A stretch of 64,000 bases of DNA from Bacteroidota bacterium (GCA_013286305.1 JABDFW010000002.1:1-64000), one strand, 5' to 3'; positions 53,926 to 62,913 are shown, numbered from the stretch's first letter. The notes: generated by a model from the sequence alone, not told the origin. Made by a program: numbers and translations.

Positions 53926-54654
53926 ATGAAATGTGCATTGGTAACCGGTGGCTCGAGAGGCATTGGCAGAGCTATTTGCTACAAAATGGCCGAAATGGGT
54001 TATTATGTTTTGGTTAATTACAAGGCTAACATACATGAGGCTGACAAAACCCTTGCTCAAATAAAACAAAATGGCGGTGATGGTGAATTGCTAAGGTTTG
54101 ACGTTGCTGATAAGGATGACATCAACCAAATTTTGGGCACCTGGATTGAAACAAGCACCGATAAATATATTGAGATCCTGGTAAACAATGCTGGCATAAA
54201 GGACGATGTACTGATGATGTGGATGAAAGATGAACAATGGAGTAATGTAATAAAAACCAGTTTAGATGGTTTTTTTTATGTTACAAGGCTGGTGATAAAC
54301 AGCATGCTACTGAAAAAGTATGGCCGGATAATAAATGTAGTGTCGTTATCAGGCCTGAAAGGCTTACCCGGCCAGGTAAACTATTCGGCCGCGAAAGCCG
54401 GGGTGATCGGCGCTACCAAAGCTTTGGCACAGGAAGTTGGCCGCCGTGGCATAACCGTAAATGCCGTGGCGCCCGGGTTTATAAAGACAGATATGACCGA
54501 AGGGCTTGATGAAAAGGAATTAAGGTCTATAATTCCGGTTAAACGTTTTGGCACACCAGAAGAGGTAGCTCACGCCGTAGCGTTTTTGGCATCTACAGAA
54601 GCTGCTTATATTACCGGTGAAATATTATCAGTTAACGGGGGCTTATATTCCTAA
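53926..54654 (+). CDS. fabG: 3-oxoacyl-[ACP] reductase, FabG-type
   Basis: This 242-residue SDR has the FabG pattern: TGGSRGIG (6-13), NNAG, and a catalytic S140, Y153, K157 triad in VSLSGLKG and YSAAK. AINGGLYS-like and VAPGFIKTDMTEGL segments are typical of ketoacyl-ACP reductases. It reduces the beta-keto group after each condensation, using NADPH. As first gene of the right arm, it is probably the dedicated ketoreductase of the polyene pathway rather than the housekeeping FabG. A 310-bp gap separates it from the next gene. Confidence 0.95.
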   Translation: MKCALVTGGSRGIGRAICYKMAEMGYYVLVNYKANIHEADKTLAQIKQNGGDGELLRFDVADKDDINQILGTWIETSTDKYIEILVNNAGIKDDVLMMWMKDEQWSNVIKTSLDGFFYVTRLVINSMLLKKYGRIINVVSLSGLKGLPGQVNYSAAKAGVIGATKALAQEVGRRGITVNAVAPGFIKTDMTEGLDEKELRSIIPVKRFGTPEEVAHAVAFLASTEAAYITGEILSVNGGLYS

Positions 54655-54964
54655 AAAATGGACTACAACTAAAAAAATAGCCAGATTGCTTTCTTTTTTG
54701 TGTTAAGCGCAGTAATTATACCGTACAAATGTTTGGTTTTCATAATATTTTTTAAAGTAAAGGAAGTTGTACGACTTAAATGTATATTAAAAAATTACTA
54801 TTTAGCACGGCCACAATCACCGAGGGCGTCGCTTTTCTTCAAAATCCCGTTCATAAAGATATTCCGCTACCCGTTTTCCTATAATGCTATTTTAACCCGG
54901 TTTTGAAGTTTGAGATACTTTTGTATTTTTATCACTTATAGTAAAAAAAATTCATACCCCTTTT
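54655..54964. other. Intergenic region between fabG and the first ketosynthase
   Basis: No convincing gene is present; a 68-codon frame at 54700-54906 has no family features. The right end carries a -7 box at 54916-54923, so the ketosynthase operon can be started independently of fabG. Confidence 0.5.
54916..54923 (+). promoter_or_regulatory. -7 box of the ketosynthase operon
   Basis: TACTTTTG is an exact TAnnTTTG box. The start would be near 54930, about 35 nt before the ATG at 54965. A TTG at the right -33 distance is not seen. Confidence 0.5.
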
Positions 54965-56185
54965 ATGAACAGAGTTGTTATTACAGGTTTAGGTATATAT
55001 TCATGCATAGGTAAAAACCTTGACGAGGTAAGCAATTCGCTTTATAATGGGCGATCGGGTATAGTGTTTGACGTCCAGCGAAAAGCTTTTGGCTATCGTT
55101 CAGGGTTGACCGGCTTTGTTGAAAAACCAAATTTAAAGGAACTTTTAGACAGGCGTGCGCGAATTATGCTTCCCGAGCAAGGGGAATATGCTTACGTTGC
55201 CACGCTTGAAGCGTTAACAAATGCAGGCATAGATGCGGACTACCTTAATAAAAATGGGGCGGGCATTTTGTATGGCAACGACAGCTCAGCCAAGGCCGTA
55301 ATTACTTATACGGACATTATCCGCGAGAAAAAAAATACGATGATGATTGGTTCGGGCGCTGTGTTTCAAACGATGAACTCAACCGTAACCATGAACCTGG
55401 CTACCATATTTAAGCTGACAGGAATAAATTTAACCATTAGTGCAGCATGCGCAAGCGGATCGCATGCCATTGGTTTGGGATACCATCTTATAAAAAGTGG
55501 GTTACAGGATTGCATTATTTGTGGCGGGGCACAGGAAATTAACCACTACGCGATGGGCAGCTTTGATGCTTTGTCGGCCTTTTCAGTCAACGAGTCACAA
55601 CCAGCCAAAGCGTCCCGGCCTTTTGATCGCGACAGGGATGGGCTTATACCAAGCGGGGGCGCCGCTACAGTTATATTAGAAAGCCTGGAGTCGGCCACGA
55701 AAAGAGGCGCAACCATACTTGGGGAAGTAGTTGGTTATGGGTTTTCATCCAATGGCGCACATATCTCAAACCCCACAGTTGACGGCCCGGTAAGATCGCT
55801 TTCCATGGCATTAAAAGATGCGGAGATGCCGGCTTCGGAAATAGACTACATTAATGCCCATGCAACTTCTACACCGGCCGGGGATGCCAGCGAGGCAAAG
55901 GCTATTTACCAGGTTTTTGGAACAGGCAATCCATTGGTTAGTTCAACCAAATCAATGACAGGGCATGAGTGCTGGATGGCAGGGGCAAGTGAAATAGTTT
56001 ATTCGATGCTGATGATGCAAAATTCGTTTGTGGCCCCAAACATTAATTTTGAAAACCCTGATGAGGATTCGGCTAAATTAAATATTGCTGAAAATTTAGT
56101 ACCAAAAGAAATAAACGTATTTTTGTCCAATTCCTTTGGTTTTGGCGGGACGAATTCATCCCTAATAATTAAAAAACATATTTAA
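54965..56185 (+). CDS. Beta-ketoacyl-[ACP] synthase (KAS II-type)
   Basis: This 406-residue condensing enzyme has a complete active site: C162 in SAACASGSHAIG, H299 in NAHATSTPAGD and H334 in STKSMTGHECW. GFGGTNSSLII closes the protein. It elongates acyl-ACP with malonyl-ACP by two carbons per cycle. The linked ACP gene starts 12 bp downstream. In aryl-polyene systems such KAS proteins pair with a chain-length factor, and a CLF-like gene is present at 61849-62913. Confidence 0.95.
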   Translation: MNRVVITGLGIYSCIGKNLDEVSNSLYNGRSGIVFDVQRKAFGYRSGLTGFVEKPNLKELLDRRARIMLPEQGEYAYVATLEALTNAGIDADYLNKNGAGILYGNDSSAKAVITYTDIIREKKNTMMIGSGAVFQTMNSTVTMNLATIFKLTGINLTISAACASGSHAIGLGYHLIKSGLQDCIICGGAQEINHYAMGSFDALSAFSVNESQPAKASRPFDRDRDGLIPSGGAATVILESLESATKRGATILGEVVGYGFSSNGAHISNPTVDGPVRSLSMALKDAEMPASEIDYINAHATSTPAGDASEAKAIYQVFGTGNPLVSSTKSMTGHECWMAGASEIVYSMLMMQNSFVAPNINFENPDEDSAKLNIAENLVPKEINVFLSNSFGFGGTNSSLIIKKHI

Positions 56186-56197
56186 ACCCTACATCAT

Positions 56198-56455
56198 ATG
56201 CTAAATGAAGAAATTGTAGAAAAAATAAACAGTTTTTTATCCCAGGAATTTGAAATTGACGAGAGCGTTATGGTTCCGGACGCTAATTTAAAAGATACCC
56301 TTGACCTTGACAGCCTGGACTATATTGACCTGGTGGTAGTAATAGAAAGTAATTTTTCGTTTAAGGTAAAACCGGAAGATTTTACAGGTATTGTAACCTT
56401 CCAGGATTTTTATGATTATGTAATAGCCAATACTACCGTAAACGAACTTGTGTAA
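56198..56455 (+). CDS. Acyl carrier protein (first)
   Basis: This 85-residue ACP has its phosphopantetheine site at S39 in LDLDSLDYIDL, followed by an acidic recognition helix. It carries the growing chain for the neighbouring ketosynthase, reductase and dehydratase. The stop TAA shares its last base with the ATG of the next gene, showing tight translational coupling. It is distinct from the second cluster ACP (60382-60645), which has a glycine-rich FGGGLGLDSLD motif. Confidence 0.95.
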   Translation: MLNEEIVEKINSFLSQEFEIDESVMVPDANLKDTLDLDSLDYIDLVVVIESNFSFKVKPEDFTGIVTFQDFYDYVIANTTVNELV

Positions 56456-57336
56456 TGCCCGCGTGGAAAGGTAAGTCAAGAGGGAAGCCCCTGGGTTACA
56501 GAATTTTTGTTAGTGTTTTGAGGACAGGTGGGGTTATACCGGCATATATTCTGTTACGAATTGTTACTTTTTATTATCTTATATTTTCCTTTAAATCGTC
56601 AAAATACGCGTTTAACTATTTTTACAAAAGGCATGGCTATGGTGTATTAAAGTGCCTTTATAAAATATATCAAAATTATAACCTGTTAGGAGAGTCAATA
56701 ATTGATAAGGTTGTTATAAGGTCCGGAATTCCTAACAAGTTCACCTTTAATTTGGACGGGATAGAAAATTTGCATAAGATTGCTGCATTAAAAAGGGGTG
56801 GCTTGTTGTTAACGGCGCACATTGGCAACTGGGAAACCGCAAGCCATTTATTAAGTGATATAGATGCCCGCATAAACATTGTGACTTTTGACGGGGAAGA
56901 CCCGGGAATTAAAGAATATTTGAATTCTGTTACCGGTAAAAGCCGGATGAATTTTATTTATATTAAGGATGATCTGTCGCATCTTTTTAAAATAAATGAG
57001 GCTCTACTCGATAATGAATTTGTTTGCATGCCTGCTGACCGGTTTTTAGAGGGTAACAAAACCATTACGGTTAAATTTTTGGGAGCTGATGCAAAATTTC
57101 CTTTGGGGCCATTTTTATTGGCATCCAAGTTTGGAGTGCCGGTTTCGTTTGTGTATGGGATGAAAGAAAGTACGCGGCACTATCATTTTTACGCCAGCGA
57201 AATAAAAGAATATCCATACCTGGAAAAAGATGATCTTTTACAACAGATAGTAAAGGATTTTGTTGATGACATGGAAGTTAAAGTAAAAAAATACCCTGAG
57301 CAATGGTATAATTATTACAATTTTTGGCAAGAATAG
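56455..57336 (+). CDS. LpxL/HtrB-type lysophospholipid acyltransferase
   Basis: This 293-residue membrane-associated acyltransferase has an N-terminal hydrophobic helix (about 18-45). The HxxxxE active motif lies in LLTAHIGNWETASHLL near residue 122, with VCMPADRFLEG and FPLGPFLLASKFGVPV further on. Relatives acylate lipid A. In aryl-polyene and flexirubin clusters a homologue probably attaches the polyene acyl chain to a lipid or alkylphenol. It overlaps the ACP gene by one base and its own stop by one base with the next gene (TAGTG). Confidence 0.9.
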   Translation: MPAWKGKSRGKPLGYRIFVSVLRTGGVIPAYILLRIVTFYYLIFSFKSSKYAFNYFYKRHGYGVLKCLYKIYQNYNLLGESIIDKVVIRSGIPNKFTFNLDGIENLHKIAALKRGGLLLTAHIGNWETASHLLSDIDARINIVTFDGEDPGIKEYLNSVTGKSRMNFIYIKDDLSHLFKINEALLDNEFVCMPADRFLEGNKTITVKFLGADAKFPLGPFLLASKFGVPVSFVYGMKESTRHYHFYASEIKEYPYLEKDDLLQQIVKDFVDDMEVKVKKYPEQWYNYYNFWQE

Positions 57337-57776
57337 TGATTGTAACAAGAGATAATATTTTATCAATAATTCCGCAAAGGCCACCCTTTGTAATGATAGA
57401 TGAATTAGTTTTTTGTGATGGAATTAGCAGCCAAACAACAGTAAGGGTTATAGAGGAAAATGTGCTTGTTTATAATGGAGAGCTAAGTGAAGCAGGATTG
57501 GTGGAAAACATTGCGCAAACAGCTGCTGCAGGTGTTGGATATATTGCACAACAAAAAGGCGAACCAATTTCAACGGGCTACATAGGAGCCATTAAAAACC
57601 TGGAGATTTTTGAGTTGCCCAAAATTGGCGATATTATTGAAACTGAGGTAAAAATTGAAAAACAAATATTTGATGTAACAATAATATCGGGAATCGTTAA
57701 ATGCAAAGGCGCTTTACTTGCAAAATGTGAAATGAAAATATTTATCAATAATAAAACCCAACCAATTCAATCATGA
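57336..57776 (+). CDS. ApeP-like hotdog-fold (3-hydroxyacyl-ACP dehydratase family) protein
   Basis: The product is 146 residues from the GTG at 57336, which overlaps the previous stop by one base as in the pair before it. A TTG at 57324 is the alternative. The N-terminal motif IIPQRPPFVMIDELV matches hotdog dehydratases. The central helix region GLVENIAQTAAAGVGYIAQQ resembles ApeP proteins, which have EyMAQ-type sequences instead of the FabZ GHFPGxPxxPG segment. It should remove water from 3-hydroxyacyl-ACP to form the conjugated double bonds. The usual FabZ histidine of GHFP is not evident, so activity may need a partner. Confidence 0.85.
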   Translation: MIVTRDNILSIIPQRPPFVMIDELVFCDGISSQTTVRVIEENVLVYNGELSEAGLVENIAQTAAAGVGYIAQQKGEPISTGYIGAIKNLEIFELPKIGDIIETEVKIEKQIFDVTIISGIVKCKGALLAKCEMKIFINNKTQPIQS

Positions 57777-58420
57777 AACCTGTAACCAAATTAATGTGGC
57801 TTGCAACCTTGGTTATTATCTCTGCAAATACACAATCGCTGTTTGCGCAATCAAAGGCTGATATTTTTGATGAAAGCAAACCAATTACATGGCTTGGGGT
57901 CGATTTTTCTCAAACTAAATTTATCGGCACCCCTAGTCAGTTCAAAGAATTTGGGACAATTACGAACGATGAGTTTAGGTATAAATATGCCGATGGATGG
58001 AATATGCTTTTTGTTAATGAACAAAAGAAATACGATGTAGCGAGGGCTGTACACCGCGGATCAATAAACTATGCCATTGATGTAACACAAAAAACAAACA
58101 ATGCACTAAAAAAGGATTTCTTTTCCAATAATCCAGGCGATTTTAAAAAACTCACTGAACAGGATATAAGCAACGTCGTTAAAAATTATGATTTTCAGAA
58201 TAACACCGGCACAGGCTTGATGTTTTTTGTTGAGGGAATGAGCAAAGGCATGGAATCAATGGGCATATGGGTAACTTTTGTTGACATGAAATCAAAAACT
58301 ATGTTATTAACAGTTTACCAAACTAGCAAACCTGGCGGTTTTGGATTTAGGAACTATTGGGCAAAACCCTTGTACACCACTTTAAAAGAGATGGAACACA
58401 ATTTCATGACATGGAAATGA
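57773..58420 (+). CDS. Secreted protein of unknown function in polyene cluster
   Basis: This 215-residue protein has a signal peptide (1-25, ending SLFAQ) and a mature part with no family I can name. It contains ITWLGVDFSQTKFIG, YADGWNMLFVNEQKKYDVA, and a compact C-terminal segment GIWVTFVDMKSKTMLLTVYQ. It is probably periplasmic. It overlaps the hotdog gene by 4 bp (ATGA), so it belongs to the same operon. Homologues appear in Bacteroidota genomes, but I cannot assign a role from sequence. Confidence 0.85.
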   Translation: MKPVTKLMWLATLVIISANTQSLFAQSKADIFDESKPITWLGVDFSQTKFIGTPSQFKEFGTITNDEFRYKYADGWNMLFVNEQKKYDVARAVHRGSINYAIDVTQKTNNALKKDFFSNNPGDFKKLTEQDISNVVKNYDFQNNTGTGLMFFVEGMSKGMESMGIWVTFVDMKSKTMLLTVYQTSKPGGFGFRNYWAKPLYTTLKEMEHNFMTWK

Positions 58421-58579
58421 AACTCAATATAGTGGATAAATTTAACCGTACATGTGTATTAATATAATAAGAATATTCAATTATTAAAAAAAGTATCCTC
58501 ATATGCGAGTTATAGCGAAAATTCGCAGGCGAGTTGTTTATAAAATCATTCAGAAACGCATTTATTTGGCAAAAAAACA

Positions 58580-59002
58580 TTGCAAAACTTAACAAATAGC
58601 ATTGAGCAGGAGGTGAGGTTTAGTGAAGTTGATTCTTTAGGTATAGTGTGGCATGGGCATTACCTGCAATACTTTGAAGATGGCAGGGAAGCATTTGGCA
58701 AAAAATATGGCATGGGTTATCTTGATTTTTATTCTCATGGATATGTTGTGCCTATTGTAAACAGCCAGTGCAATTATAAACGGTTTTTACGTTATGGTGA
58801 CAGGATAGTTATAGAAACAACCTTCATACCCTGTGCATCTGCTAAAATAAATTTTGAATACCGCTTAATAAATGCAGGCACAAAAGAATTAATTGCAACC
58901 GGCTCTACGCTCCAGGTATTTTTAAGCAGGGATAATTTGGTTCTTCAATTAACTAATCCTGATTTTTTTCAGGATTGGAAGGTAAAGCAAGGCCTTGTGT
59001 AA
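58580..59002 (+). CDS. Acyl-CoA/ACP thioesterase, 4HBT (YbgC-like) family
   Basis: This 140-residue hotdog thioesterase has the 4-hydroxybenzoyl-CoA thioesterase signature FSEVDSLGIVWHGHYLQYF with its catalytic aspartate near residue 17. No ATG is available; the frame starts with TTG at 58580, and an in-frame stop lies at 58541. It may release finished acyl chains or edit mis-primed ACPs. A 159-bp gap separates it from the previous gene, yet orientation and content place it in the pathway. Confidence 0.88.
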   Translation: MQNLTNSIEQEVRFSEVDSLGIVWHGHYLQYFEDGREAFGKKYGMGYLDFYSHGYVVPIVNSQCNYKRFLRYGDRIVIETTFIPCASAKINFEYRLINAGTKELIATGSTLQVFLSRDNLVLQLTNPDFFQDWKVKQGLV

Positions 59003-59114
59003 TTTTGTATTGGCAATAACAGGCTGAGCATATTTTATAAAACCATCTGAAAAACACTTCTGGCTTTGCAAATAAAGCCGCAACCGCTTTAATTAAATCA
59101 TTTTAAATATATAA

Positions 59115-60362
59115 ATGAGTACAGAAAAAGTAGATGTTTTGGTAATAGGTGCAGGCCCTGCCGGCACTGTTGCTGCGTCAATCGTGAACAAGGCCGGTTT
59201 TAAGGTTAAAATTGTTGAAAAGCAAAAATTTCCACGGTTTGTTATTGGCGAGAGTTTATTGCCACGCTGCATGGAGGCCCTAACCGAAGCCGGTTTTATT
59301 GACGCCGTAAAAGAAAATGGGTTCCAGGAAAAGTTTGGGGCCAAGTTTGTAAAAAACGGGAAAATTTGCGATTATTTTTTTGCCGACCAGTTTACACCCG
59401 GTTGGAATTGGACATGGCAGGTACCGCGCGCAGAATTTGACCAAACGCTTGCCAATACGGTCGAAAAAATGGGCGTACCCGTTTGTTATCAAACTACTGT
59501 AACCGGAATTACATTTAACGGTACAGGTTCTGTAACCACAGTTGAAGATATTAAAGGTAATAAAACACATATTGATGCCCGGTTTATTATTGATGGCAGT
59601 GGCTATGGCCGGGTAATACCGCGGCTGTTTAATATGGAAAAGCAATCAAATTTAGCCCCGCGCAAAGCTTTATTTACCCATGTGGCAGATGTTAAACGTT
59701 CAATGGACGACGAGCCTAACCGTATAACAATAGTTGTACATCAGCCGGGGGTTTGGGTTTGGGTTATTCCTTTTTCAAGTGGTATTACTTCAGTTGGTTT
59801 TGTGGGCTGCCCTGAGTTTTTTAGCCAATATATGGGACGGAATGAGGCGATGTTGCGGGAGTTGATCTCAACACAACCTTACCTGGCCGAACGCTTAAAA
59901 GATGTTGAATTTATTTTTGATCCTCAAATTTTGCAGTCGTGGTCATCTACCACTGATAAGTTTTATGGCGATGGGTTTGTGCTTACAGGCAATGTAACCG
60001 AATTTTTGGACCCTATTTTTTCATCAGGGGTTACATTGGCAACAGTATCAAGCCAAATGGCAGCCCATTTAGTGATACGTAAGTTAAAGGGTGAACCGGT
60101 GGACTGGGAAGAAGAGTACTCAAAGCCGCTTTTGCAAGGCATAGATACTTTCCGGTCATTCGTTATGGCCTGGTATGAAGGAACATTGGATACAATATTT
60201 TTTGCGGAAAAGCAGAATCACGAGGTAAAAAAAATGATCTGCTCTGTTCTTGCGGGTTATGTTTGGGATACCAGCAATCCTTTTGTAAAAAATCATACAG
60301 TTGCATTAACAAAATTAGCCCGCAGAATTGAACTGGAGATTTTAGCTGATGAAGAAATATAA
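59115..60362 (+). CDS. Flavin-dependent halogenase-like oxidoreductase
   Basis: This 415-residue FAD enzyme has GAGPAG (12-17), the segment FPRFVIGESLLP (39-50), K73 in GFQEKFGAKFV, and WVWVIP (214-219). The last is the WxWxIP fingerprint of flavin-dependent halogenases, and K73 aligns with their catalytic lysine. Such enzymes oxidise chloride with FADH2 and oxygen and add it to an activated aromatic ring. A chlorinated phenol ring is a plausible product, since some flexirubins carry chlorine (recalled knowledge). Non-halogenating relatives (geranylgeranyl-reductase-like or hydroxylases) keep parts of these motifs, so activity is inferred. Confidence 0.85.
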   Translation: MSTEKVDVLVIGAGPAGTVAASIVNKAGFKVKIVEKQKFPRFVIGESLLPRCMEALTEAGFIDAVKENGFQEKFGAKFVKNGKICDYFFADQFTPGWNWTWQVPRAEFDQTLANTVEKMGVPVCYQTTVTGITFNGTGSVTTVEDIKGNKTHIDARFIIDGSGYGRVIPRLFNMEKQSNLAPRKALFTHVADVKRSMDDEPNRITIVVHQPGVWVWVIPFSSGITSVGFVGCPEFFSQYMGRNEAMLRELISTQPYLAERLKDVEFIFDPQILQSWSSTTDKFYGDGFVLTGNVTEFLDPIFSSGVTLATVSSQMAAHLVIRKLKGEPVDWEEEYSKPLLQGIDTFRSFVMAWYEGTLDTIFFAEKQNHEVKKMICSVLAGYVWDTSNPFVKNHTVALTKLARRIELEILADEEI

Positions 60363-60381
60363 ACTTTATATATAGCAGCGA

Positions 60382-60645
60382 ATGGATACACTAATAGCCG
60401 ATTTGAAAGTACAGATCGCAACACAGTTAAAAATAAAGAATATTAAACCGGAGGATATCGGTGATGATGAACCGCTGTTTGGCGGCGGCTTAGGCCTTGA
60501 TTCTTTAGACGTATTGGAGCTTATTGTTTTACTAAGGCAAAAATATAAGCTTAAGATATCCAACGCCGAAGATGGGCAGCATGTGTTCCGTTCGGTAAGG
60601 TCTATGGCGGAATTCATAAAATCAAACCAGGTACAAAACCAGTAA
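60382..60645 (+). CDS. Acyl carrier protein (second)
   Basis: This 87-residue ACP has its prosthetic serine S41 in FGGGLGLDSLDVLELIV. The glycine-rich lead-in is typical of ACPs in aryl-polyene and type II polyketide systems. It lies 20 bp after the halogenase-like gene and 1 bp before the next ketosynthase. That order is consistent with a carrier for the aromatic starter or the halogenase substrate (inference). Confidence 0.95.
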   Translation: MDTLIADLKVQIATQLKIKNIKPEDIGDDEPLFGGGLGLDSLDVLELIVLLRQKYKLKISNAEDGQHVFRSVRSMAEFIKSNQVQNQ

Positions 60646-60646
60646 A

Positions 60647-61846
60647 ATGAGCACTGTTGTTTTTGTTGCCGGTGCAGGGGTTATTACGGGAATTGGCAAC
60701 AATGTACCCGGGTGCGTTGATGCATTGGAGCAAGGTAAAACCGGTATAGATACGATAAAGTACCTGCAAACCAATCACCGTGGCCAGTTGCCTGTTGCCG
60801 AGGTTAAATTATCTAATGATGAGCTTGCGGCAATTTCAGGCTTTTCACCGTCTGCCAGCCGGAACGTTATGCTTAGTATGATAGCCGCGAAGGAAGCATT
60901 GGATAACTCCGGCATAAAAGATATACCGGATTTACGAACCGGTTTTGTTTCAGCAACTACCGTGGCTGGCATGGATAAAACTGAAAAGTTCTTTGCTGAT
61001 TTTTTACCCGATCACAGTAAGGGAAAACTCCGGGACTTACGTTATCATGAATGCGGGAATATTACCGCTATGGTTGCCGAAAAGCTTGGCATAAGGCATT
61101 ATATGAGCACGATAAGCACCGCATGCTCCTCCTCTGCCAATGCCATTATGTATGGTGCAAGGTTAATAAAACACAATGTACTTGATGCGGTAATTGCGGG
61201 CGGCACAGAGGCCCTTACCAAATTCACGCTTAATGGTTTTAACACACTAATGATTTTAGATGAGCAGCTCTGCCAGCCATTTGATGAAAACCGAAGGGGC
61301 CTTAACCTGGGTGAGGGTGCCGGGTACCTTGCGTTAGTTTCAGAAAGGGTTGCTGAATTATTAAAGGCCAATCTCTACTGTGCTCTCACCGGCTATTGTA
61401 ATGTTAATGACGCTTATCATCAAACAGCGTCGTCGCCTGAAGGAGACGGCCCTTACTGGGCCATGTCCGGCGCTTTAAAAATGAGCGGGTTACAACCTGC
61501 GGATATTGGTTACATTAACCTGCATGGCACCGGAACACAAAATAACGACAGTTCAGAAGGCACTGCTATAAAACGGTTATTTCACCCGCGCTATCCTAAA
61601 TTGAGCTCTACAAAATCATTTACAGGGCATACCCTGGGTGCAAGTGCAGGAATTGAAGCGGTATTTTCCGCGCTGGCCGTACAGCGGGGACTAATTTATC
61701 CCAACCTTCACCTGCAAACACCCATAAAAGAATTTGCATTTATACCGGAGAGCGGTTTTTCAACAGACCCGGAACTTAAAAATGTGCTGTCCAACTCTGT
61801 GGGCTTTGGTGGAAACTGTTCTTCACTCATCTTTTCAAAATTATAA
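60647..61846 (+). CDS. Beta-ketoacyl-[ACP] synthase (second)
   Basis: This 399-residue KAS has a full active site: C160 in STACSSSANAIM, H293 in INLHGTGTQNNDSSEG and H328 in STKSFTGHTLGASAG. It ends with NSVGFGGNCSSLIFSKL. The ACP gene lies 1 bp upstream and the CLF-like gene 2 bp downstream. This makes an ACP-KS-CLF trio like that of type II polyketide or aryl-polyene synthases. It likely forms a heterodimer with the 61849-62913 product. Confidence 0.95.
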   Translation: MSTVVFVAGAGVITGIGNNVPGCVDALEQGKTGIDTIKYLQTNHRGQLPVAEVKLSNDELAAISGFSPSASRNVMLSMIAAKEALDNSGIKDIPDLRTGFVSATTVAGMDKTEKFFADFLPDHSKGKLRDLRYHECGNITAMVAEKLGIRHYMSTISTACSSSANAIMYGARLIKHNVLDAVIAGGTEALTKFTLNGFNTLMILDEQLCQPFDENRRGLNLGEGAGYLALVSERVAELLKANLYCALTGYCNVNDAYHQTASSPEGDGPYWAMSGALKMSGLQPADIGYINLHGTGTQNNDSSEGTAIKRLFHPRYPKLSSTKSFTGHTLGASAGIEAVFSALAVQRGLIYPNLHLQTPIKEFAFIPESGFSTDPELKNVLSNSVGFGGNCSSLIFSKL

Positions 61847-61848
61847 AG

Positions 61849-62913
61849 ATGAAAGCGTATATACGGTCAGCGGTAAGTATCTCTCCACAAAACACATTTG
61901 ATAACTCCTCATTTTTAAACGGGCTGGCTGAATACCAGGGAAACCGGTTAAACTGTATTGAGCCGGATTATAATGAAATAATCGCTCCAAAGCTGAACCG
62001 CAGAATGAGCCGGCTTATAAAAATGAGCGCGGCATGCGCGTTAACCTGCTTAAAGGATGCGGGTATAACCAGCCCCGATGCCATAATAACCGGCACTGCT
62101 TACGGGTGTCTTGAAGATACGGGTATTTTTTTGACCAGTGTAATTGAGCAGGATGAAGAGCCCCTCACCCCTACCGCCTTTGTACAGTCCACCCACAATA
62201 CGGCAGGCGCTCAAATTGCATTGCTGATCAAGTGCAATTATTATAACAATACATTTGTTAGCGGCGGGGTATCTTTTGAAAACGCCTTGCTGGATGCTTT
62301 AATGCTGCTAAGTGAAAATGAACAGGCTAATATTTTAGCAGGGGGAATGGATGAAATAACAGACATTAGCCACACTATATTAAGCAGGACGGGTTTATAT
62401 AAACACGGCCCTGTTTCAAACACCAATTTGTTTTTATTAAACTCAAAAGGCACTATTGGCGGGGAGGGCGCCGCTTTTTTTTTACTGGCAAGTAAGCCCT
62501 CAGAACATAACCTGGCTAATATTGACGCTGTTGCTACTTTTTATAAACCCGCGGATATAACAGAAACAGCGCAACATATCAGTTCATTTTTAGCGGCACA
62601 GTGTATCAGCGCAAGTGATATTGACTTGTTTATTACCGGCAATAACGGAGATGCCAAACACGATAAAGTATTTGCGCAACTGCAGCAACTATTATTTGAC
62701 AGGGTTCCGTCTGCTAATTATAAAAATTTGTGCGGCGAGTATCCTACTTCTACCGCCTTTGCGTTGTGGATGGCTGCCAACATTGTAAAAGCAAACAGTA
62801 TCCCCGCTATATTGGGCCATACGGGGGTGACAAAAAACAAAATAAACAAAGTACTTATATACAACCATTACCAAAATATATATCATTCACTAATTTTAAT
62901 TTCGGCATGTTAA
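61849..62913 (+). CDS. Ketosynthase-like chain-length factor
   Basis: This 354-residue thiolase-fold protein is of the short ketosynthase type (beta-ketoacyl-synthase N-terminal-like). It has LIKMSAACALTCLKDAGI, FVQSTHNTAGAQIALLI and GGEGAAFFLLAS. Where an active ketosynthase has its cysteine there is TFVSGGVSFENALLDAL, with no cysteine, so it is probably catalytically silent. It would set chain length as partner of the upstream KAS. It overlaps the deacetylase gene by 7 bp. Confidence 0.87.
   Translation: MKAYIRSAVSISPQNTFDNSSFLNGLAEYQGNRLNCIEPDYNEIIAPKLNRRMSRLIKMSAACALTCLKDAGITSPDAIITGTAYGCLEDTGIFLTSVIEQDEEPLTPTAFVQSTHNTAGAQIALLIKCNYYNNTFVSGGVSFENALLDALMLLSENEQANILAGGMDEITDISHTILSRTGLYKHGPVSNTNLFLLNSKGTIGGEGAAFFLLASKPSEHNLANIDAVATFYKPADITETAQHISSFLAAQCISASDIDLFITGNNGDAKHDKVFAQLQQLLFDRVPSANYKNLCGEYPTSTAFALWMAANIVKANSIPAILGHTGVTKNKINKVLIYNHYQNIYHSLILISAC

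Noticed and set aside
62730-62906. Longer N-terminus for the polysaccharide deacetylase
   Set aside because: It overlaps the chain-length-factor gene in another frame. The ATG at 62907 gives a normal membrane anchor start.
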